From assembly GCA_023388355.1 (NCBI GenBank), contig JAEWGI010000016.1:1-64000 (forward strand): DNA of 64,000 bases, given 5' to 3'. Numbering within the stretch: position 1 is the first letter of the stretch; each line of letters begins with the position of its first letter. The notes beneath the pieces are model-generated. The model was not told where the DNA came from. It did no database searches and saw only the letters and a program-made list of their open reading frames with translations. Shown one piece after another: positions 17,164 to 25,799 of the stretch. Origin of the DNA: Pseudomonadota bacterium (GTDB taxonomy: Bacteria > Pseudomonadota > Gammaproteobacteria > Xanthomonadales > Xanthomonadaceae). Made by a program: the position numbers and the translations under genes.

Positions 17164-18102
17164 TCAGCCTACCCGCTGCAGCTCGAACGCCTGCAGCGGC
17201 GTCGGGTCGAGCCAGGGCAGCAGCCAGTGGTCGACCAGCAGGAAGGCGAACAGCGCCATCAGGTAGACCACCGAATAGTTGAACACCTTCATCGCGAACA
17301 GCTCGTCCGGCGGATCGAGCAGGCGCCAGGCGTACCACAGGAACGCCAGGCCCAGCACCACCGCGCCGCCGAGGTAGAACAGGCCGCTCATGCCGATCGC
17401 CACCGGCAGCAGGGTCACCACGCACAGCAGCACGGTGTAGAACAGGATCTGCCAGCGGGTGTACTCCACGCCGTGGGTCACCGGCAGCATCGGCACCAGC
17501 GCGCGCGCGTAGTCGTCGCGGCGGAAGATCGCCAGCGCCCAGAAGTGCGGCGGCGTCCACACGAAGATGATCAGCACCAGCAGCAGCGCGTGCGCCCAGT
17601 CCCACTGGCCCTGCATGTTGGTCACCGCCGCCCAGCCCAGCAGCGGCGGCGCGGCACCGGCAATGCCTCCGATCACGATGTTCTGCGGCGTGGCGCGCTT
17701 GAGGAAGCCGGTATAGACGACGGCGTAGCCGATCAGCGAGGCGAAGGTGAGCGCGGCGGTGAGCGGATTCACCAGCGCGACCAGGATCGCCATCGACAGC
17801 GCGCCCAGCGCCAGCGCGAACGCCAGCACCTGCGCCGGCCGCAGCGCGCCGGTGGCGAGCGGGCGGTCGGCGGTGCGCACCATCACCCGGTCGATGCGCT
17901 GGTCGATGAGGTGGTTGATCGCCGCCGCCGAGGCCGCGGCCAGCCAGATGCCGAGCAGGCCGAATACGGTTTCGCGCCACGGCGGCAGCCCGGGCACGGC
18001 CAGGAACATGCCCACCAGCGCAGTGAACACGATCAGCGCGACCACCCGCGGCTTGGTCAGCGCCCAGTACTGGCGCGCGACGAATGCGCGTGCGCGGCTC
18101 AT
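17164..18102 (-). CDS. cyoE: Protoheme IX farnesyltransferase (heme O synthase)
   Basis: A 312-residue UbiA-superfamily prenyltransferase adding farnesyl to heme B to make heme O. It has about eight membrane helices. The first aspartate-rich site is [20 protein letters not shown], and the second loop region is [12 protein letters not shown]. The [15 protein letters not shown] block is typical of CyoE/CtaB. It ends the minus-strand heme A/cytochrome oxidase locus, next to ctaA whose product uses heme O. Confidence 0.95.
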   Translation of the reverse strand: MSRARAFVARQYWALTKPRVVALIVFTALVGMFLAVPGLPPWRETVFGLLGIWLAAASAAAINHLIDQRIDRVMVRTADRPLATGALRPAQVLAFALALGALSMAILVALVNPLTAALTFASLIGYAVVYTGFLKRATPQNIVIGGIAGAAPPLLGWAAVTNMQGQWDWAHALLLVLIIFVWTPPHFWALAIFRRDDYARALVPMLPVTHGVEYTRWQILFYTVLLCVVTLLPVAIGMSGLFYLGGAVVLGLAFLWYAWRLLDPPDELFAMKVFNYSVVYLMALFAFLLVDHWLLPWLDPTPLQAFELQRVG

Positions 18103-18157
18103 CGACGCACCATCGCACGGGCGCGGCGAGGGCGACGCATGGCGTGGCGGCTGCGCA

Positions 18158-19372
18158 TCACGTCGCCCGCCGCAGGCGCGCCAGCAGCGACACCAGCACG
18201 AACAGCAGCAGCGCGGCGCCGCCGTTGTGCATCACCGCCACCTGCAGCGGCAGCGAGAGCTTGACGTTGAGCACGCCCAGCACCACCTGGGCGAGGGTCA
18301 GCAGGGCCAGCAGCAGCGCCCAGCCGCGCAGACCCGGGGTGCGCTGCAGGCGCCACGACAGCGCCAGCAGCACGCCGGCGGCGACCACGGCGAAGATCCG
18401 GTGCGCCATCTGGATGGCGATGCGCGAGGCGCCGTCGAGCACGCCTCCTTCGTAGTCCACGCCCACGCCGCGCCAGAGCACGAAACCCTCGCGGAAGTCG
18501 GTCGGCGGCCACCACTGGCCGACGCACTTCGGGAAATCCATGTAGTGCGGCTGCGCGGTGGTCCAGCCGCCCGCGCCGCAGGACAGTGCGGCGTAGTTGG
18601 CGCTGACCCAGCCGCCCAGCGCGATCTGCACCGCCAGCACCGCCACCGCCGCCAGCAGCCAGCGCCGCAGCACCGACGCGTCGGCCAGCACCACCGGCAG
18701 GTGGGTCGCGCGCCAGGCCATCCACGTCAGCAGCGAGAAGGTGAGCATGCCGCCAAGCAGGTGGCCCATCACGATCACCGGCTTGAGCAGCATGGTCACC
18801 GTCCACTTGCCCAGCAGGGCCTGGAAGATCACCACCGCCAGGGTGAGCGCCGCGACCGGCGCCAGGTCGCGCGTGGCGCCGTTGCCGCTGGCGCGCAGCC
18901 AGGCCACCGCCGCGCCCAGCAGCAGCGCCTCGCCCGCGCCCGCCACCAGCAGCGCCGGCAGCACCTGGCCGCGCATGTACAGCGGGATCGCGGCGGCCAC
19001 CAGCGCCGACGCACCCAGCACCAGGGCCAGGCCCATGCGCCGCCGGCGCGCGGCCAGCAGCGCCAGCGCCAGCACCAGCACGCCCAGCGTGGCGGCCAGG
19101 TGGCGGTGCACCTGTTCGCGCCAGGCCTTGTGGGTTTCGAACGGGCGGATCGCGCTGGCGGCGTGGTCGCTCACCTCGTGCGCGGCCTGCGGCCAGGCGG
19201 CGCGGCCGTAGCAGGTGGGCCAGTCCGGGCAGCTCAGGCCGGCGTCGGACAGGCGCACGAAGGCGCCGAACACGATCACCGCCAGGGTCAGCGCCACCGC
19301 CAGCCAGGCGATGCGGTGGAAGTGCCGGTATACGTGCGGGCGCGAGTGGACGGGTGCGGGGCTTGCCATCAT
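18158..19372 (-). CDS. ctaA: Heme A synthase (COX15/CtaA family)
   Basis: A 404-residue eight-helix protein oxidising heme O to heme A. The segment [21 protein letters not shown] carries the conserved acidic/cysteine loop, and histidines flank the helices ([33 protein letters not shown]). Its ATG overlaps the stop of the upstream membrane-anchored protein gene (ATGA). cyoE follows 55 bp downstream, giving the two-step heme B to heme A pathway in one transcript. Confidence 0.93.
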   Translation of the reverse strand: MMASPAPVHSRPHVYRHFHRIAWLAVALTLAVIVFGAFVRLSDAGLSCPDWPTCYGRAAWPQAAHEVSDHAASAIRPFETHKAWREQVHRHLAATLGVLVLALALLAARRRRMGLALVLGASALVAAAIPLYMRGQVLPALLVAGAGEALLLGAAVAWLRASGNGATRDLAPVAALTLAVVIFQALLGKWTVTMLLKPVIVMGHLLGGMLTFSLLTWMAWRATHLPVVLADASVLRRWLLAAVAVLAVQIALGGWVSANYAALSCGAGGWTTAQPHYMDFPKCVGQWWPPTDFREGFVLWRGVGVDYEGGVLDGASRIAIQMAHRIFAVVAAGVLLALSWRLQRTPGLRGWALLLALLTLAQVVLGVLNVKLSLPLQVAVMHNGGAALLLFVLVSLLARLRRAT

Positions 19373-19938
19373 CTGAGCTTGAGCAGGCGGGCCACGTCCT
19401 GTCGCAGGTGGCCCGGATCGAATCCGGGAGGGTAGCGCAGGATCACGAAGCCGTTCGGATCGATCACGTACACCGGCGTGCCGGCCGGGTCGTCGTTGCG
19501 CGGCAGCGCCGCGATCAGCGCGGGATCGGACGCCAGCTCGCGCCAGGCCGGGTTGCGCACCGCGTCGGACGGGGCATCGCCGATCCACAGGATGTGGACG
19601 TGGTCGGCGCGGTGGCCGAACAGCCGCCAGACCGTGTCCAGCTGCTGCGAGAGCTGCACGCAGGGCGCGCCACAGTCCGCGCGCGGCGCCAGCGCGATCC
19701 GCCAGGTGCGCTCGGCCGGCTGCCAGGGGTATTCGCCGCCGGCCCGCAGCTGGGCCACCACGCCGCGCAGGTCGCCCGGCGGCTGCAGCAGCTCGCCGTG
19801 GTTGCGGGTGCCCTCCGGGCGCCAGCCCGAGAACCTGAGCGCGCCGGCCACCAGCGCGCTGCCGAGGAAGAACACGACGATCAGGACCAGCATGCCGCGG
19901 TTGCGGTTGCGCTGCTGCGTGGAGAGGGGAGCGTTCAT
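19369..19938 (-). CDS. Membrane-anchored protein of the cox locus, thioredoxin-like fold suspected
   Basis: A 189-residue protein with one N-terminal helix (about residues 16-36) and a periplasmic domain. Segments such as RTWRIALAPRADCGAPCVQL, IGDAP and PVYVIDPNGFVILRYPPGFD recall SCO/thioredoxin-like strands, especially VxDPxG. It has C-G-A-P-C in place of the SCO CxxxC, so the metal or redox role is uncertain. It overlaps both SURF1-like and ctaA genes by 4 bp, which ties it to oxidase assembly. Confidence 0.65.
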   Translation of the reverse strand: MNAPLSTQQRNRNRGMLVLIVVFFLGSALVAGALRFSGWRPEGTRNHGELLQPPGDLRGVVAQLRAGGEYPWQPAERTWRIALAPRADCGAPCVQLSQQLDTVWRLFGHRADHVHILWIGDAPSDAVRNPAWRELASDPALIAALPRNDDPAGTPVYVIDPNGFVILRYPPGFDPGHLRQDVARLLKLR

Positions 19939-20651
19939 CGGCGGGGACGGCGGAAGGTGAGGACGAGGGCGGTCACGAGCACCGCCAGGGCGAGGCCGAA
20001 CCACTGCACGGCATAGCCCAGGTGCTTGTCCGGCGGCAGGGTGTTGGGCAGCACGTCGAGGTCGCGCGGATGGCCCAGTTCCAGCGCCGGATCCAGCCGC
20101 AGCACCCGCGGCGGCAGCGCTTCGACGCCCAGCGGCCCGGCCAGCGCGGCGCCGTCCAGGCGGATGACGAGCAGGTCGCCATGGGCGGTGGACCCGGGCG
20201 GCGCATCGGCCAGGCCAGCGGAAGGCGGCGGCGCAAGCAGGCCCTGCAGCCGCTGGCTGCCGGTGATCGGCGGCGATGCGGGCATGCTGCGGTCGGCCGG
20301 CACCGGCAGCCAGCCCAGCTCGACCAGCAGCGGCGGCGCGCCGACCGGATCGAAGGCGCGGTACACGCGCACCCCCGGGCGACCGTCGCGCTGCTGGTTG
20401 TCGAGCAGCACCGCCGGTCCGGGCAGGAATTCGCCCGCGCCCGCCGCCCAGTCGAGTTCGCGCGCGCGCGCCGGATCGGTGGCGACCGACAGCGGCCGCG
20501 CGTGGCGCGCCTGCAGCGTGGCGGCAGCCGAGTCGAGCATGGCCTGCTTGTGCTCCATGCGCGCCAGCTGCCAGCGCCCGAGCGAGGCGAACGCCGCCAT
20601 CGCCAGCAGCGCCAGCACCCAGCCGGCCGCGAATGCGCCGCGACTGCTCAC
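19935..20651 (-). CDS. SURF1 family cytochrome oxidase assembly protein
   Basis: A 238-residue protein with membrane helices at both ends, the SURF1 topology. Family features are FASLGRWQLARMEHK after the first helix, VELGWLP in the middle and HLGYAVQWFGLALAVLV near the C-terminus. SURF1 binds heme A and assists its insertion into subunit I. I prefer GTG 20651, which has GGAG 6 nt upstream, over ATG 20687. It is divergent from the DUF2909 gene. Confidence 0.88.
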   Translation of the reverse strand: MSSRGAFAAGWVLALLAMAAFASLGRWQLARMEHKQAMLDSAAATLQARHARPLSVATDPARARELDWAAGAGEFLPGPAVLLDNQQRDGRPGVRVYRAFDPVGAPPLLVELGWLPVPADRSMPASPPITGSQRLQGLLAPPPSAGLADAPPGSTAHGDLLVIRLDGAALAGPLGVEALPPRVLRLDPALELGHPRDLDVLPNTLPPDKHLGYAVQWFGLALAVLVTALVLTFRRPRR

Positions 20652-20716
20652 ACCACGCGCTCCGTCGGCTGCGATAATGCCCGCCACCCACGTACGGCGC
20701 CTGCCCGGAGACCACG

Positions 20717-20944
20717 GTGAACGATTCGCTCAAGACGCTGATCATCATCGGCTTCCTGGCCCTGATCCTGTGGAACCTGGGCGCGGGCCTGTACTACATG
20801 ATGGTCGACAAGGGCGAGACCAATCGCACCGTCAACGCGCTGACCAAGCGCATCGCGCTGTCGGTCGCGCTGATCGCGCTGGTGGCGCTGGCCCACTACA
20901 TGGGCTGGATCGAGTTCCACGGCGTCGGGCGAAATCCGGATTGA
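20717..20944 (+). CDS. DUF2909 twin-transmembrane protein
   Basis: A 75-residue protein with two membrane helices (residues 7-30 and 45-63) joined by a basic/acidic loop. It starts at GTG 20717 with GGAG at 20707-20710. The DUF2909 family is regularly found inside cytochrome oxidase loci, next to subunit III and SURF1 as here, but its function is unknown. It is on the strand opposite to the rest of the locus. Confidence 0.85.
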   Translation: MNDSLKTLIIIGFLALILWNLGAGLYYMMVDKGETNRTVNALTKRIALSVALIALVALAHYMGWIEFHGVGRNPD

Positions 20945-20985
20945 GCCTGGACCGGTAAACGCCCGCGACGCGGGACCCGCAGAAA

Positions 20986-21011
20986 CGGAAAGCGCCGGCA
21001 TGCCGGCGCCC
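20986..21011 (-). terminator. Hairpin terminator downstream of ctaE
   Basis: GCGCCGGCA (20992-21000) and TGCCGGCGC (21001-21009) form a perfect palindrome. On the minus strand it is followed by TTTCCGTTT, the form of an intrinsic terminator for ctaE. It lies in the gap convergent with DUF2909 and may serve both. A string of CCGGGT-like short repeats follows at 21036-21070. Confidence 0.6.
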
Positions 21012-21071
21012 TCCACATCCAGATCCCGCCGCTGTCCCGGGTCCCGGGTTCCGGGTCCAGGGTCCGGGCCG

Positions 21072-21968
21072 TCAAAGCACATAGACGAACAGGAACAGCC
21101 CCAGCCACACCACGTCGACGAAGTGCCAGTACCAGGCCACCGCCTCGAACGCGAAGTGGTTTTCCTTGGTGAAGTGGCCCTTGGCGCAGCGCAGCCACAT
21201 GACGATGAGCATGATCGTGCCCAGGGTGACGTGGGCGCCGTGGAAGCCGGTGAGCATGAAGAAGGTCGAGCCGTAGATGCCCGAGCCCATGGTCAGGTTG
21301 AGGTCGCGGTAGGCGTGGATGTATTCCTCGACCTGGAAGAACAGGAAGGTGCAGCCCAGCAGCACGGTCGCGCCCAGCCACAGCAGCAGCCGGCCGCGGT
21401 TGCCGGCCTTGAGCGCGTGGTGGGCGATGGTGATGGTCACGCCCGAGGTCAGCAGGATCAGGGTGTTGAGCAGCGGCAGGCCCCAGGCCGGGATGGTCTG
21501 GAACGTGCCCCCCACCTCGCCCGGGCCCGCGGTCGGCCAGGCGGAGCTGTAGCCTTCCCACAGCAGGTAGTTGGTGGCCACGCCGTCGCCCACGCCGCCC
21601 AGCCACGGCAACGCGAACTGGCGGGCGTAGAACAGCGCGCCGAAGAACGCCGCGAAGAACATCACCTCGGAGAAGATGAACCACACCATCCCGAGCCGGA
21701 ACGAGACGTCGACCTGCCTGTTGTAATAGCCCGAGACCGACTCGAGGATCACGTCGGCGAACCACTTGAACAGGATGTACACCAGACCGGCGACGCCGAC
21801 GAAGAACGTGGCCTTGCCCCAGCTGGCGCCGTTGAGCCAGGTGGCGAAGCCGAGCATGGCCACGAACAGCGCGACCGATGCGAACACGGGCCACCTGCTG
21901 CCGTGCGGCACGTAGTAGACGTTCGGGTCGCTGTGGGCAGCGTGGGTATCGGCGTGGGCCTGGGCCAT
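21072..21968 (-). CDS. ctaE: Cytochrome c oxidase subunit III
   Basis: A 298-residue seven-helix subunit of an aa3-type oxidase. Diagnostic segments include YYVPHGSRWPVFASVALF, FSEVMFFAAFFGALFYA with the conserved glutamate, GFHGAHVTLGT and the C-terminal AVAWYWHFVDVVWLGLFLFV. ATG 21968 gives the expected N-terminus. The ctaG stop is 25 bp upstream, consistent with one operon. Confidence 0.96.
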   Translation of the reverse strand: MAQAHADTHAAHSDPNVYYVPHGSRWPVFASVALFVAMLGFATWLNGASWGKATFFVGVAGLVYILFKWFADVILESVSGYYNRQVDVSFRLGMVWFIFSEVMFFAAFFGALFYARQFALPWLGGVGDGVATNYLLWEGYSSAWPTAGPGEVGGTFQTIPAWGLPLLNTLILLTSGVTITIAHHALKAGNRGRLLLWLGATVLLGCTFLFFQVEEYIHAYRDLNLTMGSGIYGSTFFMLTGFHGAHVTLGTIMLIVMWLRCAKGHFTKENHFAFEAVAWYWHFVDVVWLGLFLFVYVL

Positions 21969-21993
21969 GACGTGGGTCCGCAGTTTCAGTGGG

Positions 21994-22575
21994 TCAGGGT
22001 GCCGAATGCGGCACGGTGGACGACGGCGCCGCCGCCGCGAGGCGGTCGGTCAGCACGTCGTTCTTGAAGAAGGTGTACGACAGCGTGATGGTGTTGACGT
22101 CGCGCGGCAACGCCGGGTCGATGATGAAGCGCACCGGCAGGTCGCGCGTTTCTCCCGCCTGCAGGGTCTGGGCGGTGAAGCAGAAGCACTCGGTCTTGCT
22201 GAAGTAGCCCGAGGCGCGCGCCGGCGCCACCGACGGCGTGGCGCTGCCGACGATGGCGCGGTCGCCATCGTTGTGCGCGGCATAGGTGGCCTCGTACTGC
22301 TCGCCCACGCGCACCCGCATGCGGGTCTCGTTGGGATGGAAGCCCCAGGGCAGCTTCGAGTTCACGGTGCCGTCGAACTCGACCGTCACCCAGCGTTCGA
22401 CCGGCGTGGCCGAGATGGCCGCGGTCGCGGCCGCGGCGCTGTTGTCGAGGCGGATGCCGAACACCTTCTCGCAGGCGATGCGGTACAGCGGCACCAGCGA
22501 GAAGGTGAACGCGAACGCGGCCAGCGAGATCGCGACCAGCTTGAAGATGCCCTTGTTCGACCCGCCCGCGCTCAT
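21994..22575 (-). CDS. ctaG: Cytochrome c oxidase assembly protein CtaG/Cox11
   Basis: A 193-residue copper chaperone that delivers CuB to subunit I. One N-terminal helix is followed by a periplasmic beta domain with the copper site C-F-C-F in [27 protein letters not shown] after the helix is a family landmark. Its start overlaps the stop of a 47-residue ORF by 4 bp. Confidence 0.94.
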   Translation of the reverse strand: MSAGGSNKGIFKLVAISLAAFAFTFSLVPLYRIACEKVFGIRLDNSAAAATAAISATPVERWVTVEFDGTVNSKLPWGFHPNETRMRVRVGEQYEATYAAHNDGDRAIVGSATPSVAPARASGYFSKTECFCFTAQTLQAGETRDLPVRFIIDPALPRDVNTITLSYTFFKNDVLTDRLAAAAPSSTVPHSAP

Positions 22576-22715
22576 CGCCCGATCACCCCGGACAGGATGA
22601 AGGCGATGTAGATCGCCAGCGCGATCCCTCCCAGGATCAGCGCCGTGCGCACCGCGCGGCGCCGGCGCGGGGCCAGGTCGTCGTCGGGTTGCTGCGGGGC
22701 CGCCATCGTCGTCAT
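22572..22715 (-). CDS. Small single-helix protein in the cox operon
   Basis: A 47-residue ORF between ctaD and ctaG. It reads [20 protein letters not shown], then [20 protein letters not shown] and a short LSGVIGR end: an acidic/basic cytoplasmic leader then one membrane helix. The stop overlaps the ctaG ATG (ATGA), and the ctaD start lies upstream on the same strand with little gap. Small one-helix proteins of this kind are common at this position in proteobacterial cox operons, but I cannot assign a proven role. Start may be ATG 22715 or 22706. Confidence 0.75.
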   Translation of the reverse strand: MTTMAAPQQPDDDLAPRRRRAVRTALILGGIALAIYIAFILSGVIGR

Positions 22716-22722
22716 CGCCGCG

Positions 22723-24339
22723 TCAGTGCGACACGTCGTCGTGGGCCAGGTCGCCGGGGCGCAGCACCGGCGGCGTGGCGAAGGTGTGGTGCGGGGCCGG
22801 CGAAGGCACCGTCCACTCCAGGCCGCGCGCCGACTCCCAGGCCCGCGCCGGGGCGATGGCGCCCTTCTTCAGCGAATGGAACAGGATGCCGAACATCAGG
22901 AACGGGGTGGCGAACATGCCGAACGCGCCGATCGAGCTGACCAGGTTCCAGTCCGCGAACACCACGTTGTAGTCCGGGATCCGGCGCGGCATGCCGGCCA
23001 GGCCCAGGAAGTGCTGCGGGAAGAACAGCAGGTTGACGAACACCATCGTCCACCAGAAGTGGAACTTGGCCCAGGTCTCGTTGTACATGCGCCCGGTCCA
23101 CTTCGGCCACCAGTAGTAGACCGCGGCGATGATGCCGAACAGCGCGCCGGTGACCAGCACGTAGTGGAAGTGCGCGACCACGAAGTAGGTGTCGTGGTAC
23201 TGGAAGTCGGCCGGCACGATCGCCAGCATCAGGCCGGAGAAGCCGCCGATCGAGAACAGGATCACGAACGCGATCGACCACAGCATCGGCGATTCGAAGC
23301 TGATCGAGCCGCGCCACATCGTGGACGCCCAGTTGAAGATCTTCACCCCGGTCGGGATCGCGATCAGCATGGTGGCGAACATGAAGTAGATCTCGCCGCC
23401 CAGCGGCATGCCCACCGTGAACATGTGGTGCGCCCACACGATGAACGACAGGAACGCGATCGCCGCGGTGGCGTACACCATCGCCTGGTAGCCGAACAGC
23501 GGCTTGCGGCTGAAGGTCGGGATGATCTCGCTGACGATGCCGAACGCCGGCAGGATCATGATGTAGACCTCGGGATGCCCGAAGAACCAGAAGATGTGCT
23601 GGTACATCACCGGGTCGCCGCCGCCGGCCGCGTTGAAGAACGAGGTGGCGAAGAACTTGTCGGTCAGCAGCATCGTCACCGCGCCGGCCAGCACCGGCAT
23701 CACCGCGATCAGCAGGAACGCGGTGATCAGCCAGGTCCAGCAGAAGATCGGCATCTTCAGCAGGTCCAGGCCCGGTGCGCGCATGTTGAGGATGGTGGCG
23801 ATGACGTTGATCGCGCCCATGATCGAGCTGATGCCCATCATGTGGATGGCGAAGATGCTGAACGCCACGTTGTTGCCGCCCTGCAGCGACAGCGGCGGAT
23901 ACAGGGTCCAGCCTCCGGCCGGGCCGCCGCCGGGCAGGAACAGGGTCATCAGCAGCAGGGTGAAGGCGAACGGCAGGATCCAGAACGACCAGTTGTTCAT
24001 GCGCGGCAACGCCATGTCCGGCGCGCCGATCTGCAGCGGGATCATCCAGTTGGCCAGGCCGACGAAGGCCGGCATCACGCCGCCGAAGATCATCACCAGC
24101 GCGTGCATCGACGTCATCTGGTTGAAGAAGTGCGGGCTGACGTGCTGCAGGCCCGGCACCGCCAGCTCGGTGCGGATGATCACGCTCATCGCCGCGCCGA
24201 TGATGAACATCGTGAACGAGAACAGCAGGTAGAGCGTGCCGATGTCCTTGTGGTTGGTGGAGAACAACCAGCGTTCGACGAACGACTGCTTGTGGCCGTG
24301 GGCGTCGTGGTGGTCGGCGGTGGCGGTATGCGTGGACAT
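22723..24339 (-). CDS. ctaD: Cytochrome c oxidase subunit I
   Basis: A 538-residue, twelve-helix catalytic subunit. WLFSTNHKDIGTLYLLF begins the core. Heme and copper ligands are visible in MTSMHALVMIFGGV, FWFFGHPEVYIMILPAFG (with the histidine-tyrosine pair region) and VWAHHMFTVG, and the later HDTYFVVAHFHYVL. These mark an A-type heme-copper oxidase. It lies 26 bp downstream of ctaC. Confidence 0.97.
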   Translation of the reverse strand: MSTHTATADHHDAHGHKQSFVERWLFSTNHKDIGTLYLLFSFTMFIIGAAMSVIIRTELAVPGLQHVSPHFFNQMTSMHALVMIFGGVMPAFVGLANWMIPLQIGAPDMALPRMNNWSFWILPFAFTLLLMTLFLPGGGPAGGWTLYPPLSLQGGNNVAFSIFAIHMMGISSIMGAINVIATILNMRAPGLDLLKMPIFCWTWLITAFLLIAVMPVLAGAVTMLLTDKFFATSFFNAAGGGDPVMYQHIFWFFGHPEVYIMILPAFGIVSEIIPTFSRKPLFGYQAMVYATAAIAFLSFIVWAHHMFTVGMPLGGEIYFMFATMLIAIPTGVKIFNWASTMWRGSISFESPMLWSIAFVILFSIGGFSGLMLAIVPADFQYHDTYFVVAHFHYVLVTGALFGIIAAVYYWWPKWTGRMYNETWAKFHFWWTMVFVNLLFFPQHFLGLAGMPRRIPDYNVVFADWNLVSSIGAFGMFATPFLMFGILFHSLKKGAIAPARAWESARGLEWTVPSPAPHHTFATPPVLRPGDLAHDDVSH

Positions 24340-24365
24340 GGGTGCGGTCAGCCTTTCGGATGCGG

Positions 24366-25343
24366 TCAGACGGCGCCGGCGGCGTCGGCGGGGGCAGCGG
24401 CCTGTTCAGGCGCCTGCGGTGCGGCGGGCTCCTCGCCCTGCTGCACGTCTTCGATCATGTCGGGGTCGAGCGCGCGCGGTGCGCTGCCGTCGCCCGCTTC
24501 GGGCACCTGCGAGGGCTCGGCCGGGGCCTCGCCCGCGGCCTTCTGCGCGGCCAGCCAGGTGTCGAATTCCGCGCGCGGCACGGCCTTGACCACGATCGGC
24601 ATGAAGCCGTGGTCCTTGCCGCACAGCTCGGCGCACTGTCCGCGGTAGGTACCCGGCTCGAAGATCTCGGTCCAGGCCTCGTTGATGATCCCGGGGATCG
24701 CGTCCTGCTTCCAGCCCAGCGCCGGCACCCACCAGGAGTGGATCACGTCGTCGGCGGTGATCACGAAGCGGATCTTGGTGTCGGTGGGCAGCACCAGCAC
24801 GTTGTCGACGTCGAGCAGGTAGGCCGGATGGGCGTCGAGCTCGGCGCGGGTGGTGTCCCTGTTCTGGCGCAGGCGGTCGCTCTCGCGGTCGAGGCGGCTG
24901 AGGATCTCGACGTTCTCGCCCAGGTATTCGTACTTCCACATCCACTGCACGCCGGTGACCTTGACGGTCATCTCCGACTCGCGGGTGTCGTACATCGCCA
25001 CCAGCTTGGCCGTCGCCGGCACCGCCATGATCACCAGCAGGATCACCGGGACGACGGTCCAGATGATCTCCAGCCTGGTGCTGTGGGTGAAGCTGGTGTC
25101 GGGGACCGCACCCTTGGAGTGGCGGAACTTGAACATCGCATAGCCCATGGCGATGAACACGACCGCGCCGATGGCCGTGCAGATCCAGAACGCCTGCATG
25201 TGCGCCTGGTAGGCATTGAGCGAGGAAGCGGTGACCCCGCGCCCCATGTTGAGCTGCCACCGGACCGGATCGGCGGCCAGCGCCATGGCCGGCAACGATG
25301 CCAGTACCGCCAACCCCCACCGCCAAAAACGCGCCTGCATCAT
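24366..25343 (-). CDS. ctaC: Cytochrome c oxidase subunit II
   Basis: A 325-residue subunit with a signal peptide (ASLPAMALA), two membrane helices and a periplasmic cupredoxin domain. The CuA site is complete: HSWWVPALGWKQDAIPG supplies a histidine and GQCAELCGKDHGFMPI the two cysteines, glutamate, histidine and methionine. The C-terminal 50 residues are an alanine/proline/acidic tail without a cytochrome c CxxCH, unlike caa3-type subunit II. Start at ATG 25343; ATG 25340 is also possible. Confidence 0.95.
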   Translation of the reverse strand: MMQARFWRWGLAVLASLPAMALAADPVRWQLNMGRGVTASSLNAYQAHMQAFWICTAIGAVVFIAMGYAMFKFRHSKGAVPDTSFTHSTRLEIIWTVVPVILLVIMAVPATAKLVAMYDTRESEMTVKVTGVQWMWKYEYLGENVEILSRLDRESDRLRQNRDTTRAELDAHPAYLLDVDNVLVLPTDTKIRFVITADDVIHSWWVPALGWKQDAIPGIINEAWTEIFEPGTYRGQCAELCGKDHGFMPIVVKAVPRAEFDTWLAAQKAAGEAPAEPSQVPEAGDGSAPRALDPDMIEDVQQGEEPAAPQAPEQAAAPADAAGAV

Positions 25344-25799
25344 CGCCTGGACCCCAATGTCGTCGGTCGCGGCACCGGGCCGCCAGCCAACCGTTGCGAG
25401 CTGATCAAGACGACCCCGGGCGCCCGGAACCGGCCGCCACTGGAATCGCATCGGAACCTCGCGCGCCGCTGTCGCAGGCGCGCGAAAACTTCCAAATGGT
25501 AGCGGCCACGGGGCTTTAGGGGCAAGCCGAGGCAGGCGCCGGGGCGCCGGCGCGGGGCCTGCGGCGGGCCCCGCGGGACCCGGAATCGCGGCCCGCCGCG
25601 GGGCCTGGGCGGGCCGGACCCGCCGCGGTCGACGCCGCAAGCGCGCCGGGCGGGCCGTTCACGCCCGTTTTGTGCCGGCGCCCGCGTCCGGCGCGGAGGA
25701 TTCGTTCAAGCCGCAGCGACATCTCCACGGCGACAATGACTCCCCGCCGCGCCGCCGTGGCCGCGGCCCTGCCATCCGGCGCCCGACCCGGTCCCGCCC
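25344..25799. other. Divergent intergenic region between ctaC and putA
   Basis: No gene is supported in these 456 bp, though long GC-rich frames cross it. It must hold the promoters of the cox operon and putA. A 7-bp inverted repeat, GCGCGCC (25461-25467) with GGCGCGC (25477-25483), precedes the only AT-rich patch (near 25484-25500) and could be an operator. GC-rich palindromic stretches follow at 25538-25630. I cannot place -35/-10 boxes with confidence. Confidence 0.4.
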
